Below are positions 45,374 to 59,617 of a DNA stretch of 64,000 nt, one piece after another; position 1 is the stretch's first letter, and every line of letters begins with the position of its first letter. The DNA is from Magicicada septendecula (taxonomy: Eukaryota; Arthropoda; Insecta; Hemiptera; Cicadidae): NCBI GenBank assembly GCA_034769895.1, contig CM068368.1, forward strand, positions 691,253,877-691,317,876, written 5' to 3'. The notes under the pieces were generated by a model. That model was not told the origin of the DNA. It ran no database searches and was given only the letters and a program-made list of their open reading frames with translations. A program made the position numbers and the translations under genes.

Positions 45374-47884
45374 TGTAATAAACTACGTATGGTGAGTCCT
45401 TCTTTGATCAGTCCCCCTCGTAGGAGTCGTCAATTTGTTATGGAATAAGTATGTTAGGTACTAGCGGTGAACCGTCCGTCTTATTCAAACCCCACTGTTG
45501 TAACCAATTTTGTAGAGAACTACTTGTTAATTATGTGAGGACGTATGTTATAGTATATACTGCACGATGGAAACGTCAAATTGTAAAGAAATCTTGTCTA
45601 TGGGTGTAATTAGTTATAAGAGACTCCTGTGTAACAAATGCCAAGTAATACGTTGTAGGTGGCGATTCGTAACAATTAAAATGCTGTTACCTGGTTTAAT
45701 TAATATGTTATTAACTAATATACCTTTCGGTTGTGACCGGTGAAACCCTCAGAACATAGATTATTAAGTCAACAAAATTAGAATAATGTTCCTGAATTTA
45801 TAATGGTATTATTCTATAGACTTAACTTAGTTCTCAGTGGTTGTTTAATATGAGCAATATATATGGAGTATTTACTGAATGTAAGTGGTATTTGTTTCAA
45901 CCCTAGTCACTCAATGATAAAAATTTCATTCAAATTTAGTATTAAAAAACCAGTTAGTTCAGCAATCTCCCGTCCCACCAGCTGCAAATTTTAAGCGGTG
46001 TTACTAGAAATAAGTGTACTTATAGGTTAGTTATTCGGAGTGTTTGTATCAATCTGTTTATAAATTATTACACCAACTACATATAGTATTTTCTCTGCAA
46101 TGACTAAAACGTTATCTCATACAACAAATGTACTTTATTTATTTTTCTCTGATATTTAACAAGTTACGTTGTCTCAGACAAACAATAAGACGATCCAATC
46201 GACTATCCCAACATATATCGATTCTTAATTATTCAAACTCTAAATAACATATACTCTTGAAAATAATGACAAATATTTCTTATCCCAGGGTTCGTATAGT
46301 TCTTTGAACCATTAGTAAGGCCAGGTAAAATACATAATTAAGGTTGTTCAATTTACAAAATAATATTATTTACTTAAATTACAATGGAATGAAAATAAGT
46401 TGTTTTTTACCAAACCGACGAAACTTCGGCTGGCGGTGAACGTTTGTCAACAGTGTATTTGGCCAAAATGCGGGTTATCTCGTCTTCCTCCAGTGGAACT
46501 GCTCTGATTTTCAATAAAATTGATGATGGTGTGTACTTGGTAAATCCTCAGGAGATCTTCTGGCTTCTATTCTTCTTTTGCGGTCTTCACAAGTCTTGGT
46601 CCCAGTGAATTGGAATTAGGATAGCTTCTGCTGCCAATGAAGGTTATTTCGTCCAACCGAGTCTTCTGTATTTCCAATAATCCCGTTAATTCAGGTTTTA
46701 ACTCTTTACTGGTCTTCGATTTATAGCATGAAATGGTTTAATACCAAATTCAGCGGAATTATTTAGTGAATGAGGTGAGATGCTTTCAATTCTCTTTTAT
46801 TGTATTCATTGATAATTTAGAGGGTTATTTAATTTGTATGATTCATTAACATTCAAGTATAATTGTTTTGCAAAAATGCTTTTTCAATTTGGATATATAT
46901 TTTCTTTATATTTATTCATATATTTTAAACATATCGGTCCATCTCAATCTAATAGCTTGTAACAATCAGAACGAATTAATCCAAAATCAACAACTGCTTA
47001 TATATCAGTTGCCTTAACAACCACGTTTTCTATATATCCTTGATATAGAATATTACTACTCCTTTCCAATAAAATACTCCATGCTTGGATTAATCTTGAA
47101 TCACATAAAATTCTCCCCTAACCTTCCTTACTAAACAGTAAATGTTTTACTAGAGTTTCGTTGGACTGGGTTTACTAAAAAGGTATTAATTTCCTTTCAC
47201 TAATATGGAATTTAGGCCTATAGATTCATTTACAACCATTATAACATTATTTGGTTTTTTTAACTTAATTTTCTTTTTTACCTGACCTACTGTACAATTA
47301 ATTATTGGTTACATAGTTAATTACATGAATTTTAATTTACTGGTGGTTATTTGTTTTTATATTAATTAATTGGTTCTGGAACCCTTTATTAATTTATGAC
47401 ATAATTGTCAGAACTACTTGTTAGACTTGAAACACTGGTCACACTCCTGATCCAGTTTATAAACATTAATTAGAATAACAGTATTTTTCAATTTTATACA
47501 ATACTGACAACTTAGTATAGTGCCTAACATTGGTAACTATACTGGGCTGTATAAAAACAAATCTAATATAAATATAAACATAATTATTGAATAAGTATTA
47601 TTATCAAACAACATCATTTCATTTTTAACATATTCAACATACAATATAAATACTCTGTAGACCTTAACATGTCACAGTACAAAACAAACATTTCATTACA
47701 TCCAATCATTCATTGGTCTGGCTCTTTTACATTTAATATTAGTCATTGACCCCTTTTTACTTGAGGTACTTCTCAAACACATGAACTATTGAACAACCTT
47801 AAGTCAGGGTATGGTCCTTGACCATATTTCATTCAATTTTTTATGTAACGTTGGGGAACCTCAACTATGTTACGTTACATAACA
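45374..47884 (-). repeat. Candidate LTR, copy 10 (2511 bp)
   Basis: Consensus-like; no private change noted by eye. Confidence 0.6.
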
Positions 47885-47894
47885 CCCCCCCTTC
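47885..47894 (-). other. PPT, unit 10
   Basis: Back to seven G, so the six-G form ends with unit 9. Confidence 0.6.
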
Positions 47895-49155
47895 GAAATA
47901 AGTTTATTTTGGTATAAACAAAGTTTAGCAAGAAATAAACTCCTAACTTGTATTTGGCCAAACTGGTTTCCTATTTATGGTACTTTTATATTTCATAATT
48001 ATCCGTTATATTATTATCATTTCTTCGTTCCTTCTTAAAATCAATTATTTCCCAAGTTTAAATCTTATTTCTATAATCATTCTTGTGACATTCTTTATTA
48101 ATTATACATTTTGGATCTGGTTTTATTTAATTCTCTATATTTATTTGTGAGTTTTCCCTCTAATATTTAATTTTCCTAAACCTCCCTAACATTATAACTG
48201 GAATCGAATCGGTGGTGCTCTATCGGCTAACCAATTACCGTAGTCCGTTACATACTTTCTGGGATCAGAGGAACATCATCTCTGCCCAGTCAAATGATTG
48301 CTGGAATATTCTACAGTCAATCTTCATTAATAAACCTCGTAAGGTAGTCATCATGTGACCTTCAATAAAATAATAAATAACAATCATATTCTAGGGATTA
48401 TTCACTGTACTTTAACTCAGATCATATTATTTCTTCATATTAATTCTTCCTTCTATGATACACTTTTTCTCTCCAATACTTGGCTATTTTATTGACATTT
48501 ATTAATTGGTTTTTTTACGGATAATTCTTAAATATTTGTTTTTTTTTCTTTTCTTGTGATCCTTTTGAGGGTTCCATTTTGGCTTCTTCATTCTCTTATC
48601 TTCATTGGCTCATATTCCTTTGTGATCAATACAGCTGGTTATGAGATTTTGGTCAGTACTATACATTACATTATGTAGTTATATTCTTCTGGCACAATCA
48701 TTATTATTTCTTTTACATTCTAAATTATATTTCTCACTATTATGTTATATTAGATAAACTCATTTCGTCTTTTGGTTTTGATGATTTTTTATTAGGTTGA
48801 ATCAGTGTTATTTTTTTTTTTTTTCATATTAGTTTAATGCAATTTCTTCTAAATTGTATAGTAAGGTGTTCTTACTTATTTTTCGACTTTGGTTGTTTTT
48901 TTTATCTTCAAAATTCTCTTTCTTATATACCTCATAAATTGTTTTCTTAGATACTTGTTTGTAAGTTGATCTTACTTCATTTTTTGAATTTTGGGGTTTT
49001 AGTCTCTTCACTTTAAATTATACTGTTTCTGAATAATTATTGAGTAAGTTGTTCTTACAGTTTCTTTAGAATTTTGGGTTTTTATTTACAATGGGTTGCT
49101 TGGTCCTGTATCCATAAAATCCGTCCCTTTTCATTATATTCTGTTTGGAATCTAT
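47895..49155 (-). other. 3' non-coding internal segment, unit 10
   Basis: Hairpin trio at 48861, 48961 and 49044; T14 run. Confidence 0.6.
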
Positions 49156-50463
49156 TTAACCGTGGTCCATTATTTCCTCTATACTGGTTGTTCGGGTCTC
49201 TCTAGTGTATAGAGTTATTTCTGTCCTTGTGACATATTTCACTATCAGGTAGTTCCGCCATTTTGTTGTTATAAAACTTTCATTCATGCTGAAGTCTACC
49301 ATCGTTTTTCGAGCTGATTCTTCTGCACAGTTTCTTAATTGTCCAAATGGTTCATACATAATTTCCAGAAGTCCTCCATGCTCCTTAGTTAGTTTTGGCC
49401 TTTTTGGTCCTTCTAGTCCATCTGGGAATTCAAGTATGGTTCGTTTAAAGTTTCTCACTTGCCTTACTTCTCTGTTTTCCGTAATTGGTCTATTATGTAG
49501 CTGAACCAACCCCCTTTTAATCATTTCCAATTCTTCCCTTGTATTCATTAATTTCCTTTGACGTGTTTGCCTTATTTTCTTGATATTCTCTTTCCTGGTT
49601 TGGATATTCTCTTTGTTCTTTCTATTTTTATTTTTAGATGGCTCTGCATTTTGGTCTTCTTTAATTTCTGTTTCCTTTCTCCCTTCAGAAGTGGTTTTTA
49701 GTGTTTCATTCATTTTCTTGAAACGTTCTATCCACTGTCCAAGTTGTTGTCGCTCCTTATCACTCATTTTCCTATCATATTCTTCGATTACCTTACCGAA
49801 TTTTTTAAAAAACTTGTCCCTCCATTCCTCAAAGCTTTCCTCCTTCTTTTGTTCTGGTATTTGCTTCTGTTGCTTCACTTTGACTATTTTTACTTCTTTT
49901 TGTACATTGGGTTGTTCTATCTTTTTATTATTTGGCATCTCTCTAAATCCTTCTATTTGATTATGTTTCTTCCTCCAGTGACACATATCTTCTCGGGATA
50001 GTTCAAACATCACCCTGATCCATTCCCTTAATTCTGTGTTTTCTGTTTGTATTGGGTTTTCAGGTGGTCTTATTTCTCGTTTCCATTGTTCATAGTCTTC
50101 CTGAGTATATTGTTCTGTCACTTGGGCGTATACTCCTGTTCTTTCGGTTTTCATTTGTTCTTCATTATCGTCCCATCTTTCCCAATCTTCTTCAGTCATC
50201 CTTTCCACCTTGTTATCGTCTTTTTCGTTATTCGTCCCAATAGTCTTTTCTTTATTACACCTGGCATCTAACTCCCACATTTCATCATAAATGTCTCTCA
50301 AAGTCATTTTGCCGTTTGGTGTTCCCATTGCATTCGCGCGACTCATTTGCGCTCCTTCGTGATCGGTGGCGTTCTTGTTAATATACTCCATATCCTTGCT
50401 GAATGTTTTAAATAGCGCCGTCATCCATTCCGCGTAGCTTAGTCGTCTTTCTTGTTCGGGCAC
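49156..50463 (-). CDS. Gag-position ORF, unit 10, first ATG changed to GTG
   Basis: The frame is uninterrupted, but the codon that starts the other copies is GTG here (plus CAC at 50461-50463). In a eukaryote, translation would more likely begin at the next ATG (50424), giving 422 residues and cutting just into the first EW-x4-F repeat. One further replacement, R409K, lies near the C-terminus. The span given is homologous to the other copies. Confidence 0.5.
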   Translation of the reverse strand: MPEQERRLSYAEWMTALFKTFSKDMEYINKNATDHEGAQMSRANAMGTPNGKMTLRDIYDEMWELDARCNKEKTIGTNNEKDDNKVERMTEEDWERWDDNEEQMKTERTGVYAQVTEQYTQEDYEQWKREIRPPENPIQTENTELREWIRVMFELSREDMCHWRKKHNQIEGFREMPNNKKIEQPNVQKEVKIVKVKQQKQIPEQKKEESFEEWRDKFFKKFGKVIEEYDRKMSDKERQQLGQWIERFKKMNETLKTTSEGRKETEIKEDQNAEPSKNKNRKNKENIQTRKENIKKIRQTRQRKLMNTREELEMIKRGLVQLHNRPITENREVRQVRNFKRTILEFPDGLEGPKRPKLTKEHGGLLEIMYEPFGQLRNCAEESARKTMVDFSMNESFITTKWRNYLIVKYVTRTEITLYTRETRTTSIEEIMDHG

Positions 50464-50591
50464 TTTCGTTATTCGTAACGTAATTTCGTTATTCGTAATT
50501 TCGTTCGTAAGCTCTTTATTGCATTCCTGTGCCTCTAATGGTTGCCTGCTCAAGTTAAGTAACAAATAATATGATTTTTTACTTAACTAAA

Positions 50592-50610
50592 GCCCACTCG
50601 TTGAGCGCCA
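50592..50610 (-). other. PBS-like site, unit 10
   Basis: Identical 19-mer. Confidence 0.55.
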
Positions 50611-50613
50611 ATT

Positions 50614-53124
50614 TGTAATAAACTACGTATGGTGAGTCCTTCTTTGATCAGTCCCCCTCGTAGGAGTCGTCAATTTGTTATGGAATAAGTATGTTAGGTA
50701 CTAGCGGTGAACCGTCCGTCTTATTCAAACCCCACTGTTGTAACCAATTTTGTAGAGAACTACTTGTTAATTATGTGAGGACGTATGTTATAGTATATAC
50801 TGCACGATGGAAACGTCAAATTGTAAAGAAATCTTGTCTATGGGTGTAATTAGTTATAAGAGACTCCTGTGTAACAAATGCCAAGTAATACGTTGTAGGT
50901 GGCGATTCGTAACAATTAAAATGCTGTTACCTGGTTTAATTAATATGTTATTAACTAATATACCTTTCGGTTGTGACCGGTGAAACCCTCAGAACATAGA
51001 TTATTAAGTCAACAAAATTAGAATAATGTTCCTGAATTTATAATGGTATTATTCTATAGACTTAACTTAGTTCTCAGTGGTTTTTTAATATGAGCAATAT
51101 ATATGGAGTATTTACTGAATGTAAGTGGTATTTGTTTCAACCCTAGTCACTCAATGATAAAAATTTCATTCAAATTTAGTATTAAAAAACCAGTTAGTTC
51201 AGCAATCTCCCGTCCCACCAGCTGCAAATTTTAAGCGGTGTTACTAGAAATAAGTGTACTTATAGGTTAGTTATTCGGAGTGTTTGTATCAATCTGTTTA
51301 TAAATTATTACACCAACTACATATAGTATTTTCTCTGCAATGACTAAAACGTTATCTCATACAACAAATGTACTTTATTTATTTTTCTCTGATATTTAAC
51401 AAGTTACGTTGTCTCAGACAAACAATAAGACGATCCAATCGACTATCCCAACATATATCGATTCTTAATTATTCAAACTCTAAATAACATATACTCTTGA
51501 AAATAATGACAAATATTTCTTATCCCAGGGTTCGTATAGTTCTTTGAACCATTAGTAAGGCCAGGTAAAATACATAATTAAGGTTGTTCAATTTACAAAA
51601 TAATATTATTTACTTAAATTACAATGGAATGAAAATAAGTTGTTTTTTACCAAACCGACGAAACTTCGGCTGGCGGTGAACGTTTGTCAACAGTGTATTT
51701 GGCCAAAATGCGGGTTATCTCGTCTTCCTCCAGTGGAACTGCTCTGATTTTCAATAAAATTGATGATGGTGTGTACTTGGTAAATCCTCAGGAGATCTTC
51801 TGGCTTCTATTCTTCTTTTGCGGTCTTCACAAGTCTTGGTCCCAGTGAATTGGAATTAGGATAGCTTCTGCTGCCAATGAAGGTTATTTCGTCCAACCGA
51901 GTCTTCTGTATTTCCAATAATCCCGTTAATTCAGGTTTTAACTCTTTACTGGTCTTCGATTTATAGCATGAAATGGTTTAATACCAAATTCAGCGGAATT
52001 ATTTAGTGAATGAGGTGAGATGCTTTCAATTCTCTTTTATTGTATTCATTGATAATTTAGAGGGTTATTTAATTTGTATGATTCATTAACATTCAAGTAT
52101 AATTGTTTTGCAAAAATGCTTTTTCAATTTGGATATATATTTTCTTTATATTTATTCATATATTTTAAACATATCGGTCCATCTCAATCTAATAGCTTGT
52201 AACAATCAGAACGAATTAATCCAAAATCAACAACTGCTTATATATCAGTTGCCTTAACAACCACGTTTTCTATATATCCTTGATATAGAATATTACTACT
52301 CCTTTCCAATAAAATACTCCATGCTTGGATTAATCTTGAATCACATAAAATTCTCCCCTAACCTTCCTTACTAAACAGTAAATGTTTTACTAGAGTTTCG
52401 TTGGACTGGGTTTACTAAAAAGGTATTAATTTCCTTTCACTAATATGGAATTTAGGCCTATAGATTCATTTACAACCATTATAACATTATTTGGTTTTTT
52501 TAACTTAATTTTCTTTTTTACCTGACCTACTGTACAATTAATTATTGGTTACATAGTTAATTACATGAATTTTAATTTACTGGTGGTTATTTGTTTTTAT
52601 ATTAATTAATTGGTTCTGGAACCCTTTATTAATTTATGACATAATTGTCAGAACTACTTGTTAGACTTGAAACACTGGTCACACTCCTGATCCAGTTTAT
52701 AAACATTAATTAGAATAACAGTATTTTTCAATTTTATACAATACTGACAACTTAGTATAGTGCCTAACATTGGTAACTATACTGGGCTGTATAAAAACAA
52801 ATCTAATATAAATATAAACATAATTATTGAATAAGTATTATTATCAAACAACATCATTTCATTTTTAACATATTCAACATACAATATAAATACTCTGTAG
52901 ACCTTAACATGTCACAGTACAAAACAAACATTTCATTACATCCAATCATTCATTGGTCTGGCTCTTTTACATTTAATATTAGTCATTGACCCCTTTTTAC
53001 TTGAGGTACTTCTCAAACACATGAACTATTGAACAACCTTAAGTCAGGGTATGGTCCTTGACCATATTTCATTCAATTTTTTATGTAACGTTGGGGAACC
53101 TCAACTATGTTACGTTACATAACA
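50614..53124 (-). repeat. Candidate LTR, copy 11 (2511 bp)
   Basis: One private change near 51083 (GGTTTTTTAA for GGTTGTTTAA). Confidence 0.6.
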
Positions 53125-53134
53125 CCCCCCCTTC
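53125..53134 (-). other. PPT, unit 11
   Basis: Seven G then TGTTATG on the minus strand. Confidence 0.6.
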
Positions 53135-54393
53135 GAAATAAGTTTATTTTGGTATAAACAAAGTTTAGCAAGAAATAAACTCCTAACTTGTATTTGGCCA
53201 AACTGGTTTCCTATTTATGGTACTTTTATATTTCATAATTATCCGTTATATTATTATCATTTCTTCGTTCCTTCTTAAAATCAATTATTTCCCAAGTTTA
53301 AATCTTATTTCTATAATCATTCTTGTGACATTCTTTATTAATTATACATTTTGGATCTGGTTTTATTTAATTCTCTATATTTATTTGTGAGTTTTCCCTC
53401 TAATATTTAATTTTCCTAAACCTCCCTAACATTATAACTGGAATCGAATCGGTGGTGCTCTATCGGCTAACCAATTACCGTAGTCCGTTACATACTTTCT
53501 GGGATCAGAGGAACATCATCTCTGCCCAGTCAAATGATTGCTGGAATATTCTACAGTCAATCTTCATTAATAAACCTCGTAAGGTAGTCATCATGTGACC
53601 TTCAATAAAATAATAAATAACAATCATATTCTAGGGATTATTCACTGTACTTTAACTCAGATCATATTATTTCTTCATATTAATTCTTCCTTCTATGATA
53701 CACTTTTTCTCTCCAATACTTGGCTATTTTATTGACATTTATTAATTTGTTTTTTTACGGATAATTCTTAAATATTTGTTTTTTTTCTTTTCTTGTGATC
53801 CTTTTGAGGGTTCCATTTTGGCTTCTTCATTCTCTTATCTTCATTGGCTCATATTCCTTTGTGATCAATACAGCTGGTTATGAGATTTTGGTCAGTACTA
53901 TACATTACATTATGTAGTTATATTCTTCTGGCACAATCATTATTATTTCTTTTACATTCTAAATTATATTTCTCACTATTATGTTATATTAGATAAACTC
54001 ATTTCGTCTTTTGGTTTTGATGATTTTTTATTAGGTTGAATCAGTGTTATTTTTTTTTTTTTTCATATTAGTTTAATGCAATTTCTTCTAAATTGTATAG
54101 TAAGGTGTTCTTACTTATTTTTCGACTTTGGTTGTTTTTTTATCTTCAAAATTCTCTTTCTTATATACCTCATAAATTGTTTTCTTAGATACTTGTTTGT
54201 AAGTTGATCTTACTTCATTTTTTGAATTTTGGGGTTTTAGTCTCTTCACTTTAAATTATACTGTTTCTGAATAATTATTGAGTAAGTTGTTCTTACAGTT
54301 TCTTTAGAATTTTGGGTTTTTATTTACAATGGGTTGCTTGGTCCTGTATCCATAAAATCCGTCCCTTTTCATTATATTCTGTTTGGAATCTAT
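53135..54393 (-). other. 3' non-coding internal segment, unit 11
   Basis: Hairpin trio at 54100, 54199 and 54282; T14 run. One T is missing from the run near 54137, which also breaks the ATG-less minus-strand frame that overlaps the hairpins in all other units. Other private changes lie near 53748 and 53780. Confidence 0.6.
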
Positions 54394-55700
54394 TTAACCG
54401 TGGTCCATTATTTCCTCTATACTGGTTGTTCGGGTCTCTCTAGTGTATAGAGTTATTTCTGTCCTTGTGACATATCTCACTATCAGGTAGTTCCGCCATT
54501 TTGTTGTTATAAAACTTTCATTCATGCTGAAGTCTACCATCGTTTTTCGAGCTGATTCTTCTGCACAGTTTCTTAATTGTCCAAATGGTTCATACATAAT
54601 TTCCAGAAGTCCTCCATGCTCCTTAGTTAGTTTTGGCCTTTTTGGTCCTTCTAGTCCATCTGGGAATTCAAGTATGGTTCGTTTAAAGTTTCTCACTTGC
54701 CTTACTTCTCTGTTTTCCGTAATTGGTCTATTATGTAGCTGAACCAACCCCCTTTTAATCATTTCCAATTCTTCCCTTGTATTCATTAATTTCCTTTGAC
54801 GTGTTTGCCTTATTTTCTTGATATTCTCTTTCCTGGTTTGGATATTCTCTTTGTTCTTTCTATTTTTATTTTTAGATGGCTCTGCATTTTGGTCTTCTTT
54901 AATTTCTGTTTCCTTTCTCCCTTCAGAAGTGGTTTTTAGTGTTTCATTCATTTTCTTGAAACGTTCTATCCACTGTCCAAGTTGTTGTCGCTCCTTATCA
55001 CTCATTTTCCTATCATATTCTTCGATTACCTTACCGAATTTTTTAAAAAACTTGTCCCTCCATTCCTCAAAGCTTTCCTCCTTCTTTTGTTCTGGTATTT
55101 GCTTCTGTTGCTTCACTTTGACTATTTTTACTTCTTTTTGTACATTGGGTTGTTCTATCTTTTTATTATTTGGCATCTCTCTAAATCCTTCTATTTGATT
55201 ATGTTTCTTCCTCCAGTGCACATATCTTCTCGGGATAGTTCAAACATCACCCTGATCCATTCCCTTAATTCTGTGTTTTCTGTTTGTATTGGGTTTTCAG
55301 GTGGTCTTATTTCTCGTTTCCATTGTTCATAGTCTTCCTGAGTATATTGTTCTGTCACTTGGGCGTATACTCCTGTTCTTTCGGTTTTCATTTGTTCTTC
55401 ATTATCGTCCCATCTTTCCCAATCTTCTTCAGTCATCCTTTCCACCTTGTTATCGTCTTTTTCGTTATTCGTCCCAATAGTCTTTTCTTTATTACACCTG
55501 GCATCTAACTCCCACATTTCATCATAAATGTCTCTCAAAGTCATTTTGCCGTTTGGTGTTCCCATTGCATTCGCGCGACTCATTTGCGCTCCTTCGTGAT
55601 CGGTGGCGTTCTTGTTAATATACTCCATATCCTTGCTGAATGTTTTAAATAGCGCCGTCATCCATTCCGCGTAGCTTAGTCGTATTTCTTGTTCGGGCAT
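54394..55700 (-). pseudogene. Gag-position ORF, unit 11, broken by one-base deletion
   Basis: The frame opens at ATG 55700 and shifts at codons 161-162 (near 55218, one A missing from GTGACAC on the plus strand), ending after seven foreign residues. The downstream part stays open from a chance ATG at 55221. R6I is also present, and 15 bases of a short direct repeat upstream of the ATG are missing. All three changes are shared with unit 12. Confidence 0.75.
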
Positions 55701-55813
55701 TTTCGTTATTCGTAACGTAATTTCGTTCGTAAGCTCTTTATTGCATTCCTGTGCCTCTAATGGTTGCCTGCTCAAGTTAAGTAACAAATAATATGATTTT
55801 TTACTTAACTAAA

Positions 55814-55832
55814 GCCCACTCGTTGAGCGCCA
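55814..55832 (-). other. PBS-like site, unit 11
   Basis: Identical 19-mer. Confidence 0.55.
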
Positions 55833-55835
55833 ATT

Positions 55836-58346
55836 TGTAATAAACTACGTATGGTGAGTCCTTCTTTGATCAGTCCCCCTCGTAGGAGTCGTCAATTTTT
55901 TATGGAATAAGTATGTTAGGTACTAGCGGTGAACCGTCCGTCTTATTCAAACCCCACTGTTGTAACCAATTTTGTAGAGAACTACTTGTTAATTATGTGA
56001 GGACGTATGTTATAGTATATACTGCACGATGGAAACGTCAAATTGTAAAGAAATCTTGTCTATGGGTGTAATTAGTTATAAGAGACTCCTGTGTAACAAA
56101 TGCCAAGTAATACGTTGTAGGTGGCGATTCGTAACAATTAAAATGCTGTTACCTGGTTTAATTAATATGTTATTAACTAATATACCTTTCGGTTGTGACC
56201 GGTGAAACCCTCAGAACATAGATTATTAAGTCAACAAAATTAGAATAATGTTCCTGAATTTATAATGGTATTATTCTATAGACTTAACTTAGTTCTCAGT
56301 GGTTGTTTAATATGAGCAATATATATGGAGTATTTACTGAATGTAAGTGGTATTTGTTTCAACCCTAGTCACTCAATGATAAAAATTTCATTCAAATTTA
56401 GTATTAAAAAACCAGTTAGTTCAGCAATCTCCCGTCCCACCAGCTGCAAATTTTAAGCGGTGTTACTAGAAATAAGTGTACTTATAGGTTAGTTATTCGG
56501 AGTGTTTGTATCAATCTGTTTATAAATTATTACACCAACTACATATAGTATTTTCTCTGCAATGACTAAAACGTTATCTCATACAACAAATGTACTTTAT
56601 TTATTTTTCTCTGATATTTAACAAGTTACGTTGTCTCAGACAAACAATAAGACGATCCAATCGACTATCCCAACATATATCGATTCTTAATTATTCAAAC
56701 TCTAAATAACATATACTCTTGAAAATAATGACAAATATTTCTTATCCCAGGGTTCGTATAGTTCTTTGAACCATTAGTAAGGCCAGGTAAAATACATAAT
56801 TAAGGTTGTTCAATTTACAAAATAATATTATTTACTTAAATTACAATGGAATGAAAATAAGTTGTTTTTTACCAAACCGACGAAACTTCGGCTGGCGGTG
56901 AACGTTTGTCAACAGTGTATTTGGCCAAAATGCGGGTTATCTCGTCTTCCTCCAGTGGAACTGCTCTGATTTTCAATAAAATTGATGATGGTGTGTACTT
57001 GGTAAATCCTCAGGAGATCTTCTGGCTTCTATTCTTCTTTTGCGGTCTTCACAAGTCTTGGTCCCAGTGAATTGGAATTAGGATAGCTTCTGCTGCCAAT
57101 GAAGGTTATTTCGTCCAATCGAGTCTTCTGTATTTCCAATAATCCCGTTAATTCAGGTTTTAACTCTTTACTGGTCTTCGATTTATAGCATGAAATGGTT
57201 TAATACCAAATTCAGCGGAATTATTTAGTGAATGAGGTGAGATGCTTTCAATTCTCTTTTATTGTATTCATTGATAATTTAGAGGGTTATTTAATTTGTA
57301 TGATTCATTAACATTCAAGTATAATTGTTTTGCAAAAATGCTTTTTCAATTTGGATATATATTTTCTTTATATTTATTCATATATTTTAAACATATCGGT
57401 CCATCTCAATCTAATAGCTTGTAACAATCAGAACGAATTAATCCAAAATCAACAACTGCTTATATATCAGTTGCCTTAACAACCACGTTTTCTATATATC
57501 CTTGATATAGAATATTACTACTCCTTTCCAATAAAATACTCCATGCTTGGATTAATCTTGAATCACATAAAATTCTCCCCTAACCTTCCTTACTAAACAG
57601 TAAATGTTTTACTAGAGTTTCGTTGGACTGGGTTTACTAAAAAGGTATTAATTTCCTTTCACTAATATGGAATTTAGGCCTATAGATTCATTTACAACCA
57701 TTATAACATTATTTGGTTTTTTTAACTTAATTTTCTTTTTTACCTGACCTACTGTACAATTAATTATTGGTTACATAGTTAATTACATGAATTTTAATTT
57801 ACTGGTGGTTATTTGTTTTTATATTAATTAATTGGTTCTGGAACCCTTTATTAATTTATGACATAATTGTCAGAACTACTTGTTAGACTTGAAACACTGG
57901 TCACACTCCTGATCCAGTTTATAAACATTAATTAGAATAACAGTATTTTTCAATTTTATACAATACTGACAACTTAGTATAGTGCCTAACATTGGTAACT
58001 ATACTGGGCTGTATAAAAACAAATCTAATATAAATATAAACATAATTATTGAATAAGTATTATTATCAAACAACATCATTTCATTTTTAACATATTCAAC
58101 ATACAATATAAATACTCTGTAGACCTTAACATGTCACAGTACAAAACAAACATTTCATTACATCCAATCATTCATTGGTCTGGCTCTTTTACATTTAATA
58201 TTAGTCATTGACCCCTTTTTACTTGAGGTACTTCTCAAACACATGAACTATTGAACAACCTTAAGTCAGGGTATGGTCCTTGACCATATTTCATTCGATT
58301 TTTTATGTAACGTTGGGGAACCTCAACTATGTTACGTTACATAACA
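55836..58346 (-). repeat. Candidate LTR, copy 12 (2511 bp)
   Basis: Private changes near 55898, 57119 and 58296. Confidence 0.6.
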
Positions 58347-58356
58347 CCCCCCCTTC
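58347..58356 (-). other. PPT, unit 12
   Basis: Seven G then TGTTATG on the minus strand. Confidence 0.6.
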
Positions 58357-59617
58357 GAAATAAGTTTATTTTGGTATAAACAAAGTTTAGCAAGAAATAA
58401 ACTCCTAACTTGTATTTGGCCAAACTGGTTTCCTATTTATGGTACTTTTATATTTCATAATTATCCGTTATATTATTATCATTTCTTCGTTCCTTCTTAA
58501 AATCAATTATTTCCCAAGTTTAAATCTTATTTCTATAATCATTCTTGTGACATTCTTTATTAATTATACATTTTGGATCTGGTTTTATTTAATTCTCTAT
58601 ATTTATTTGTGAGTTTTCCCTCTAATATTTAATTTTCCTAAACCTCCCTAACATTATAACTGGAATCGAATCGGTGGTGCTCTATCGGCTAACCAATTAC
58701 CGTAGTCCGTTACATACTTTCTGGGATCAGAGGAACATCATCTCTGCCCAGTCAAATGATTGCTGGAATATTCTACAGTCAATCTTCATTAATAAACCTC
58801 GTAAGGTAGTCATCATGTGACCTTCAATAAAATAATAAATAACAATCATATTCTAGGGATTATTCACTGTACTTTAACTCAGATCATATTATTTCTTCAT
58901 ATTAATTCTTCCTTCTATGATACACTTTTTCTCTCCAATACTTGGCTATTTTATTGACATTTATTAATTGGTTTTTTTACGGATAATTCTTAAATATTTG
59001 TTTTTTTTTCTTTTCTTGTGATCCTTTTGAGGGTTCCATTTTGGCTTCTTCATTCTCTTATCTTCATTGGCTCATATTCCTTTGTGATCAATACAGCTGG
59101 TTATGAGATTTTGGTCAGTACTATACATTACATTATGTAGTTATATTCTTCTGGCACAATCATTATTATTTCTTTTACATTCTAAATTATATTTCTCACT
59201 ATTATGTTATATTAGATAAACTCATTTCGTCTTTTGGTTTTGATGATTTTTTATTAGGTTGAATCAGTGTTATTTTTTTTTTTTTTCATATTAGTTTAAT
59301 GCAATTTCTTCTAAATTGTATAGTAAGGTGTTCTTACTTATTTTTCGACTTTGGTTGTTTTTTTTATCTTCAAAATTCTCTTTCTTATATACCTCATAAA
59401 TTGTTTTCTTAGATACTTGTTTGTAAGTTGATCTTACTTCATTTTTTGAATTTTGGGGTTTTAGTCTCTTCACTTTAAATTATACTGTTTCTGAATAATT
59501 ATTGAGTAAGTTGTTCTTACAGTTTCTTTAGAATTTTGGGTTTTTATTTACAATGGGTTGCTTGGTCCTGTATCCATAAAATCCGTCCCTTTTCATTATA
59601 TTCTGTTTGGAATCTAT
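58357..59617 (-). other. 3' non-coding internal segment, unit 12
   Basis: Hairpin trio at 59323, 59423 and 59506; T14 run. Lacks unit 11's missing T, so that loss arose after units 11 and 12 shared their ORF lesion, or was converted away. Confidence 0.6.
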
